This document shows, in pieces, positions 1-6,500 of a DNA stretch of 7,259 bases. Under the pieces are notes generated by a model. It saw only the letters and a program-made list of their open reading frames with translations, searched no databases and was not told the DNA's origin. Numbering within the stretch: the stretch's first letter is position 1; the number at the start of each line of letters is the position of its first letter. The stretch spans positions 1 through 7,259 of the forward strand of contig JAQULD010000083.1 in assembly GCA_028719045.1 (NCBI GenBank). The letters run 5' to 3'. Origin of the DNA: Candidatus Omnitrophota bacterium (GTDB lineage Bacteria > Omnitrophota > Koll11 > Gygaellales > Profunditerraquicolaceae). Made by a program: the position numbers and the translations under genes.

Positions 1-153
1 AATCTCCGGTGATTTCTTCTTTAAATAATCATACAACTCGTAACCGTTATTGACTGTTTCGACAAAATACCCCTTTTCGCTCAAGATGTCCTTGAGGGTT
101 TCGCGAATACTCTGGTTATCATCAGCGATGACTATACCGATCTCTTTTTGCAT
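1..153 (-). CDS. Receiver-domain protein, N-terminal 51 residues only (3'-partial)
   Basis: Reading the minus strand from the ATG at 153, the frame is open to the left edge for 51 codons and starts MQKEIGIVIADDN. This is the first half of a receiver: beta-1 followed by the acidic pair D11-D12, then helix 1 (IRETLKDILSEKGY) and beta-2. The phospho-acceptor Asp, expected around residue 55, lies just outside the window. It cannot be told whether the protein is a lone receiver or has an output domain. The start lies two bases after the GGDEF/HD-GYP stop codon (156-158). The best ribosome-binding candidate is a weak AGGGGG ending about 11 bases upstream, so translation may depend on coupling. Its N-terminus resembles that of the GGDEF/HD-GYP receiver more than that of the lone receiver (both have LKDILSE-x-GY). 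Confidence 0.85.
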   Translation of the reverse strand, partial: MQKEIGIVIADDNQSIRETLKDILSEKGYFVETVNNGYELYDYLKKKSPEI

Positions 154-155
154 GG

Positions 156-1739
156 TTACTTAGGCCCCCTGCTTTTAGATTTTGATATTTCCAGAAATAT
201 CTTAACTATCTCCGGATCAAATTGCGTGCCAGCGCCTTCCTGAATAATCTTTAGCGCTTCTTTTTTGCTATAGGCCTTGCGATACGGCCGGTCCGAAACC
301 AGCGCCTGATAAACGTCGGCTACCGCGATAATCCTTGCTCCCAGAAGTATATCCTTTCCCCTAAGCCCACTGGAGTATCCCAAGCCGTCAAACCTCTCAT
401 GATGGTGAAGGACGATAGGAACCACTGCGCTTAAAAAATGCACGCTCCGGATAATCTCGGCTCCGATCTGAGGATGGGTCCTTATTTTCTTTAATTCCTT
501 TTCATTAAGCTTCCCTTTTTTATGCAGGATTTTATCCGGGATGCCGATCTTACCCAAGTCATGTAATATCGCCGCGTGTTTAAGGCTCTCCAGATCCTTC
601 TCAGAGATGTTGAGCTTTTTCCCGATCTCAATGGCTATAGAAACCATATTTTCGCCGTGCTCGCTGGTATAATAATCTTTGGCTTCGATGGTCTTAGCAA
701 AAGCATAGATGGATTCCAGCAGAGTCTGGTTGACCCTGCCTTCCATCTTGAGTAGTTTTTCTTTCATTTGCTCTACGCTCTCTTCTTCACCTTTGCTTAT
801 GCCATTATTTGCTTGCTTTTTGCTTATCTCTGAGAACGTAGCCAACCTGTTACCGCCCATTTCCTTTGCGGCACGCAACGTCTTATCTGCCGAATCCATA
901 AGGGCCATCTCCGTATCCACACCGTCCTCCGGAAAACTGACCAGCCCCATGCTTATCTTTAATTTTATTTTTTGACCCTGGGGATCAAATACATGTTCAA
1001 CCAATTTTTCCAATAGCCTTGCGCCGAAGATAACGGCACCCGCTTTATTGGTATCGGGCAAAAGGGTAAGAAACTCCTCGCCGCCATAGCGGATAACTAT
1101 ATCGTTGGTCCTGGCAGAATCCTTTAAGCACTGCGCGAATTCCTTCAGGATCAAATCTCCACATTGATGTCCATATATGTCATTTATGGACTTAAAGTAA
1201 TCGATATCGATCATTATTACTGAAAGAGGCAGTACATACCTCTGCGCCCTTTTAAATTCCGACGACAGCCTCTCCTCCAGGTACCGGTAATTGTAAAGGC
1301 CGGTAAGAGGATCCTTGACGCTAAGCTCTTTAAGCCTGTTCAAGAGGTCTTTATTGCTTAACATAAGCTCCTGCCTCTCGATCGCTTTTTTGATGGTTAT
1401 CTTTAGCTCGTCTATATTAAGAGGTTTCTGCATATAGCTAAACGCCCCTGCGTTCAAAGCGGCAATAGCGTTCTCCGCAGAGGCATACCCTGTAAACACT
1501 ATGACGGCGGTGTCGCTGTTAGCCGCCTTTAACTCTTTCAACAAGTCCAATCCTGAACCATTAGGAAGCTTAAGATCAACTAAGACGATGTTATAGAATT
1601 CTTTCGCCAGATTCTCTTTTGCGGGGGCAATGTTTCCCACCGTGGTTATCGCATAGCCTTCTTCGCTTAATATATCTTTTAAAGATTCACATATATTCGG
1701 ATCATCGTCAATGATCAGCATCCGGATATCTTTATACAT
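156..1739 (-). CDS. Response regulator with receiver, GGDEF and HD-GYP domains: bifunctional cyclic di-GMP turnover protein (527 aa)
   Basis: A cytoplasmic effector that can in principle both make and destroy cyclic di-GMP. Residues 1-120 are a receiver: D11-D13 acidic cluster, phospho-acceptor D55, T83, K105-P106. Residues 135-300 are a diguanylate cyclase: MIDIDYFK with D178, an intact GGEEF at 219-223, and the product-inhibition I-site RTND (210-213) exactly five residues before it. A charged linker (303-340) leads to an HD-GYP phosphodiesterase (340-520) with expected metal ligands E352, H361, H393-D394, H422, H446-H447 and D475, and HDLGKIGIPD intact. Two deviations are seen: the signature reads HHHERFDGLGYS, with Ser456 for the Pro of GYP, and ADVYQAL has Gln478 for the usual Asp. 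Since the metal ligands are kept, phosphodiesterase activity is plausible but not assured. The gene overlaps the membrane kinase by 8 bases, and the next receiver starts 2 bases after its stop, so its receiver is probably phosphorylated by that kinase. Confidence 0.95.
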   Translation of the reverse strand: MYKDIRMLIIDDDPNICESLKDILSEEGYAITTVGNIAPAKENLAKEFYNIVLVDLKLPNGSGLDLLKELKAANSDTAVIVFTGYASAENAIAALNAGAFSYMQKPLNIDELKITIKKAIERQELMLSNKDLLNRLKELSVKDPLTGLYNYRYLEERLSSEFKRAQRYVLPLSVIMIDIDYFKSINDIYGHQCGDLILKEFAQCLKDSARTNDIVIRYGGEEFLTLLPDTNKAGAVIFGARLLEKLVEHVFDPQGQKIKLKISMGLVSFPEDGVDTEMALMDSADKTLRAAKEMGGNRLATFSEISKKQANNGISKGEEESVEQMKEKLLKMEGRVNQTLLESIYAFAKTIEAKDYYTSEHGENMVSIAIEIGKKLNISEKDLESLKHAAILHDLGKIGIPDKILHKKGKLNEKELKKIRTHPQIGAEIIRSVHFLSAVVPIVLHHHERFDGLGYSSGLRGKDILLGARIIAVADVYQALVSDRPYRKAYSKKEALKIIQEGAGTQFDPEIVKIFLEISKSKSRGPK

Positions 1740-3171
1740 TTTTACTCTCTCCTATTGGCAATCTTATCGCAACGCTAGTCCCTTTGCCGGCTTTACTGGC
1801 GATCTCAATAGTGCCATTATGCGCCTCGATGATGATTTTGGAAATTACCAAGCCTAACCCCATCCCCCTGGTTTTGGTGGAAAAAAACGGATCGAAAATC
1901 ATTTTCATATCTTCTTCTTTTATTCCGCTACCGGTATCTTCAAAGACAATGTTCACCCAGCCGCCCGAACTGCCTGCCTTTATTGTCAACCTGCCTTTCT
2001 TGGCCATCGCCTCCAGAGAATTTAGAATTATATTGTTAAAGACGCGCGGAAGCTGTATCTCATCTGCCTGCACCGGCCCCAGGCCCTTCTCGATCTTAGT
2101 GATAACCTCGATTGTATCGGGTATCTTAAGTTTCTTAATACTCCTGGATAAAAGGTCTTCCAGGTCTACCGGTTTAAACTCCGGAGCCCTATTCCTGGCA
2201 AAACTTGTAATATTATCGATTAGCCTTTCAGTGTCGGCGATCTCTTCATCTAACATCCCGAGATGTTTTTTTACCTTTTCATCTCCATCTTGTAATTTCA
2301 TCTGAAGAAAATAAACCGTGTTCTTCATAGCACATAACTCATTCTTAAATTCGTGCCCCATTATGCCGGAAAACCTGCCTAAAGCGGCGAGGTTTTCGGA
2401 ACGAACCAGCTTTTTTTTTGCCGCGGTAAGTTCTTCCAGGTCCGCCTTGAGCTTATAGATGATCTCCTGGTTGAAAATCCCAAGGATATACCAGCAGGCC
2501 CAAGCCAAGATAATGGCGCAGAGGGCACGGAAGAACTGTACCGGAACGCCAAACAGGTTTAAAAAGGAAGCGTTATTTATGACCGAAGCGGGGGGAAAAT
2601 CCGCTTTCGGGACAATGAGTCCGCCAAATACGCTATAAATACCTATTGAATAAGCAGCTATAAAGAAATATTTCCGGGCCTTAAACGGTTTTAGCTCGGC
2701 TTCATTCTTTCGATAGTAGGCTATAAAACCTAAAGCCGTCAATATCCCTCCGGGAAAACATAAGAAATAGCGGGGCCAGATAGTATGTTCTTCCTTTAAA
2801 GCGAAAAAAAATGTAAAAACAAATACACAGAAAACCAGCGTCATCCATTTGCTAAAAAACCTTTTGTTGAAACTCAAGCAGAAAAGACGGCGCCCGAATT
2901 CAAATAAAAAAACAAACGAGGCGGTTAAAACCACCGCCCGCGTCAGGTCCCACATATGCAACTGGTGCCCCCTGATTATGGTAAACATATCGAACCATTC
3001 ATTTATCCCGTGGATTACCCCAAAAGCCCCCAATATCCAGATTATACCGGCCAGTTTAAAAGCGCTCTTGTGGCGCGGCTGTAGAAAAATCGCTATCCCC
3101 ATAGCAAAGAAAGCCAATCCATAAATGAAAAAGACGATGTCTAAATTTTTTGTTAAAAACTCTGTCAGCAT
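1732..3171 (-). CDS. Membrane-bound sensor histidine kinase with seven predicted transmembrane helices (479 aa)
   Basis: Inner-membrane sensor kinase. By eye, hydrophobic helices lie near residues 10-30, 38-57, 77-92, 109-124, 135-152, 168-187 and 208-232. Basic loops (QPRHK, EFGRR, YYRK...KARK) alternate with neutral or acidic ones, so the positive-inside rule gives N-terminus out and the kinase in the cytoplasm. The first outer loop carries HGINEW (54-59), an HGxxEW pattern I associate with other uncharacterised membrane sensors. A short coiled coil (235-262) leads to the kinase core: H-box GHEFKNEL with phospho-acceptor H273, N-box N380/N384, G1 DTGSG (412-416), F-box DPFF (427-430) and G2 GMGLG (436-440). 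The H-box has Glu278 where the family nearly always has Pro. No PAS, HAMP or periplasmic ligand domain is seen, so the signal is probably sensed in the membrane. The gene overlaps the GGDEF/HD-GYP regulator by 8 bases, making that protein its likely target. Confidence 0.95.
   Translation of the reverse strand: MLTEFLTKNLDIVFFIYGLAFFAMGIAIFLQPRHKSAFKLAGIIWILGAFGVIHGINEWFDMFTIIRGHQLHMWDLTRAVVLTASFVFLFEFGRRLFCLSFNKRFFSKWMTLVFCVFVFTFFFALKEEHTIWPRYFLCFPGGILTALGFIAYYRKNEAELKPFKARKYFFIAAYSIGIYSVFGGLIVPKADFPPASVINNASFLNLFGVPVQFFRALCAIILAWACWYILGIFNQEIIYKLKADLEELTAAKKKLVRSENLAALGRFSGIMGHEFKNELCAMKNTVYFLQMKLQDGDEKVKKHLGMLDEEIADTERLIDNITSFARNRAPEFKPVDLEDLLSRSIKKLKIPDTIEVITKIEKGLGPVQADEIQLPRVFNNIILNSLEAMAKKGRLTIKAGSSGGWVNIVFEDTGSGIKEEDMKMIFDPFFSTKTRGMGLGLVISKIIIEAHNGTIEIASKAGKGTSVAIRLPIGESKNV
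1749..1753 (-). promoter_or_regulatory. Shine-Dalgarno site for the GGDEF/HD-GYP gene, inside the kinase coding region
   Basis: AGGAG on the minus strand, nine bases before the ATG at 1739, within the last codons of the membrane kinase. It favours the Met at 1739 over the next in-frame Met six codons on (1721). Together with the overlap ATGTATAA at 1732-1739 it points to coupled translation of kinase and regulator. Confidence 0.75.
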
Positions 3172-3177
3172 CTTCTA

Positions 3178-3181
3178 CCTT
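3178..3181 (-). promoter_or_regulatory. Short Shine-Dalgarno site for the membrane kinase, overlapping the upstream stop codon
   Basis: AAGG on the minus strand, six bases before the ATG at 3171. It shares bases with the TAA stop of the receiver gene (3180-3182). A ribosome ending the receiver would stop on this site, which suggests translational coupling (inference). Confidence 0.6.
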
Positions 3182-3560
3182 AACTTTCCGGACTTTTTTT
3201 AATAACCTCTTCCAATCTAGCCAGGAATTTATCGATATCAATGGGTTTTGTGATTACCTCAAAATCCCCGCTCTTTAATCCTTCTTTATAAAAGATATCG
3301 TCGGCAAAAGCCGTTATAAAAATAACGGTTAACCCGGGGGCAATCTGTTTTAGGCTCTTTAAGGTATCTATGCCGCTCATTCCGGGCATCTTAACATCCA
3401 TCAGCACGATTTTAAAATCGCCCCCTTGAACATCCTTGATTGCCTCCTGGCCGTCATAAGCACAGGCAACGCCATAACCCTTAAATTCCAGGATATCTCT
3501 CAAATTCTTACACAGAAGTTTGTTATCGTCCACGATAAGTATTCTCGCCTTTAATTTCAT
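3180..3560 (-). CDS. Single-domain response regulator (CheY-like receiver, 126 aa)
   Basis: A complete stand-alone receiver with no output domain; at 126 residues there is room only for the receiver fold. Visible active-site residues are the acidic pair D11-D12, phospho-acceptor D55 (in MDVKMPG), T83 and K105 followed by P106. All five are canonical, so phosphorylation is expected. The usual small residue after the Gly of the alpha4-beta5 region is replaced: the segment reads GDFEVITKP, with D99 where most relatives have Ala. The protein probably works by protein-protein contact or as a phosphorelay intermediate between the large kinase upstream and the membrane kinase downstream; this comes from gene order alone. 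It starts 20 bases after the large kinase gene behind a good ribosome-binding site and ends 8 bases before the membrane kinase, so it is surely in the same operon. Confidence 0.95.
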   Translation of the reverse strand: MKLKARILIVDDNKLLCKNLRDILEFKGYGVACAYDGQEAIKDVQGGDFKIVLMDVKMPGMSGIDTLKSLKQIAPGLTVIFITAFADDIFYKEGLKSGDFEVITKPIDIDKFLARLEEVIKKSPES

Positions 3561-3569
3561 AGCCTTATG

Positions 3570-3575
3570 CTCCTT
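3570..3575 (-). promoter_or_regulatory. Shine-Dalgarno site for the stand-alone receiver gene
   Basis: AAGGAG on the minus strand, nine bases before the ATG at 3560. It sits in the 20-base gap between the large kinase stop codon (3581-3583) and the receiver start. It supports the chosen start and is the strongest ribosome-binding site in the window. Confidence 0.8.
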
Positions 3576-3580
3576 AAAGC

Positions 3581-6500
3581 TTAACCTGCCGGGAGGATCA
3601 CGGTGACCGTTGTCCCCCGGCTTTCTTGGGAAGTTATATCAATAACGCCTTTATGCTTATTGATAATCATCTTGCATATAGCCAAGCCAAACCCAATGCC
3701 GCGCGCCTTTGTCGTAAACAGGGGTTTAAATAATTTACCCATATTCTCCGGCGCAATCCCCATACCCGTATCTATAAACAGAATCTTGACTTCCCCATCG
3801 GCCTGCTTACTTACCTTTAGAGTAAATACACCTTCATCGTTCATTGCCTCCACGGCATTTTTAATAACATTGTGAAATATCATGCTTAACTGCTCCTTGT
3901 CCGCTTCCATAAAAATCTCATTCTCCGGCATCTCTTTGACTATCTTTATCGTCTGGGGAATCCGTGAAGTGCTCAGGGCTTCTTTAAGCAGAGCAATAAC
4001 GTTAAGGCGCACTTTATTGGGCTCCTTCATCCCGGAGAGGCTTAAGAGGCTGTCGATGATCGCAGTTGAATTTTTGACTTCGGACTCAATCCGCTCGATA
4101 TGCTCTTTGAGTTTCTTATCCACAGTTCCCAGCTTCATTTTAATATAATAAGCGGAACTGCTGATAACGTTTAATGGGTTACGGATCTCATGCGAGACGC
4201 TTCCGGCCAACTGCCCCAATACCGCCAGCCGCTCGGCGATAAGCAGGTCCTCTTGCGTCTTGCGCAGCTGGCTTGTCCTTTCCTCAACCATCTCTTCAAG
4301 ATGTTCCTGATGTTTATGCAGTGTTGCTTCGGCCTGTTTCATCTTTTCCAGCAATTTGGCGTTCTCCAGGGAAACGGCTGCCTCATAGGTAAACAAAGTA
4401 GTGATATCAGCCCTCTCCGCGGTAAAGACTGAATCGGAAAGGCGGTTTTCCAGATAGAGAATGCCGACCAGTTTATTCTGCTTGATTACCGGAAGGCAAA
4501 GCACGGATTTAAGTTTCATCTCCTGGACCTCAGGATTATCCTTGAATTCCCCTTTTTCCGAAGCGTTTTCAAGAAGGACCATCTCCTTAGTGCGATGGAC
4601 GTAGCGGATAATCGCATGGCAGATATCTTTGCAATCCTCAAATTTCTGGTTAGTGGCCCGGACAACGTCCTTCTCGGTAATGTGGCTTTCGGCGCGGATT
4701 ATCAGATCACCGCTTTCTTCCATAAGCAAATAGCCGTGCTGGGCGCCTGAACTTTCCAGGACCACGTTCATAATCTTGTCCAGCAGGACTTTCTCTTCCG
4801 TCTCCGCCGGAATAATCAAACAGGATTTAATAAGATAATTTATGTCAATATTCGGCAAGGTCAAGGCCGGGGCGGAAAAGCCAACCGCATAAATAGGCGC
4901 CTCTTCCTCGAAATACTCCGGGCGTTTCTCAATCAGGGACAGTTCCTTCCGCTGGGCACTGCACTTTTTATACAAGCGCGCCGCTTCTTTAAAAAATGTG
5001 GACGCCGTCGCCCTGCCCGGGCTGCCCTTATTTCGATTATTTTTAACGGCCAGGGGCACTTTTTCAATCAGTTCCCCCAGGCATTCATTTATGTGAGCTT
5101 GTAAAAAAGTATACCGGGATTGATACGCAAGGTCGATGGCCTCGATATACAAAACATGGGCCTGTTTTAAATCCCCGGTAACCCTTTCAAGTTCGGAATA
5201 CAAAAACGCCAGATACGGTTTTAATAAAGGCCCCAAACCGGCCCAGGCCTGGATTTCTTTTATTAACGGCTCGATATACGAACGTAACTCTTCTCTATTC
5301 TTATATCCAGTCCCTTTTTCGTAAAGGCGCAGAGCGTTTAAAACTAAAAAGACATGCCACTGCCGCTTTAAGACATTATCGGTCAAGCCGGTAAGGTATC
5401 TTCTGACCCCCTGTAAATATTCTTCGGCTTTTTCATATTCCCCGAAATAATAATGCATCAGGCCCATATGCACATAATAGCTGCCGGCGGCGGCAACGTG
5501 ATTATCCTTCTCCCAGAGTTTAAGTTTCTCCTCCATCTCAATGGGCGTATAGTTCTTCTTCATCGGCTCTATCCATCCGGCCTGCATCGCCTCAGCCAGG
5601 CGGACGGAAAAATAGAGGTGATATTTCTTGGAGAATTCCAGGCACTCGCGGGCATATTCCTCTGTCCTCCTGAAATCGTTTCCTTGCACCTGAAGGTTCC
5701 ACATCAGCGGCCCGTAAGAGAGCCCCGCGTTGTAAAGATCCCCGGAATTTTTACCGCACTGTATGGACTTCAGGCAATAATCGACTATCTCTTCGGGATA
5801 GCTTCGCGAATGCGCGTTACACCAGACAATCCCGTTCATACCCCGCGTAGCGCCGAAGGTATTCGGGTATTTCTCGCTTAAATCGCGCGCCAGGTCTTCA
5901 TATTTAAACGCTTTTTCAAATTCACCTTTCTCCCCCAGGCAAAGGCCCATTATGGAGAAAGAGTAGATGACCGATTCATCCATGCCGCCTTCCAGGCAAT
6001 GCTGGGTCGACTGGGCTGCCGAAAGATAGAGCTGCGGCACAAGCCCCGACATATACAGATCGGGAATAAGTTCGCTGTAAAACGCCAATTCTATCTTGCT
6101 CTTTCTGTCTTTGGTAAACGGCATGTTTAAGATGGTATTCCAGACGTCGATATTTTTGGATTCTATATCCCGCATCAATTCTTCTCTTTTTCTCTGTGCT
6201 TGGCCGGGATCCTCCGGAATGGATTTATTGAAATAACCAAGCCCGCGGTTAGCGGTCTCGATGGCTTTAATAAAATTTCCGATTGAGGAAAGCGAAGTAG
6301 TCTGTTCGGCAAGACACTCCGCTTTATCCAGATCCGTCTTGGCGTTTTCAAGCAGTTTATTCAGCAGCTTTTCCGAGTCATCGTATTTGCCGCACATCAG
6401 CTCTGTCTTTGCCGATTTCTGATATATCTTAAAGGTCTTCTCGTATTGCGCTTCCCAGCAGTCCGGGGGTAGAAGTTCTCTGGCCAGCCGGAAATATTCA

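Noticed and set aside
709..975. Plus-strand open frame of 88 codons opposite the GGDEF/HD-GYP gene
   Set aside because: It lies wholly antisense to a strongly supported gene, has no recognisable domain and no convincing ribosome-binding site.
1784..2305. Plus-strand open frame of 173 codons opposite the membrane kinase
   Set aside because: It is antisense to the conserved HisKA/HATPase_c coding region; its low-complexity Ser/Ile/Leu content is the reverse-strand image of that gene.
3056..3241. Minus-strand open frame of 61 codons across the receiver/kinase junction
   Set aside because: It is out of frame with both real genes, overlaps their coding ends and has no domain. It could only matter as a frameshift product, for which nothing is seen.
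3561..3580. Possible internal promoter in the largest gap
   Set aside because: The 20 bases are taken up by a ribosome-binding site and spacer; no -35/-10 pair can be argued for.
5453..5881. Plus-strand open frame of 142 codons opposite the TPR region
   Set aside because: The minus-strand frame continues unbroken here as helical repeats; the antisense frame shows no family features.
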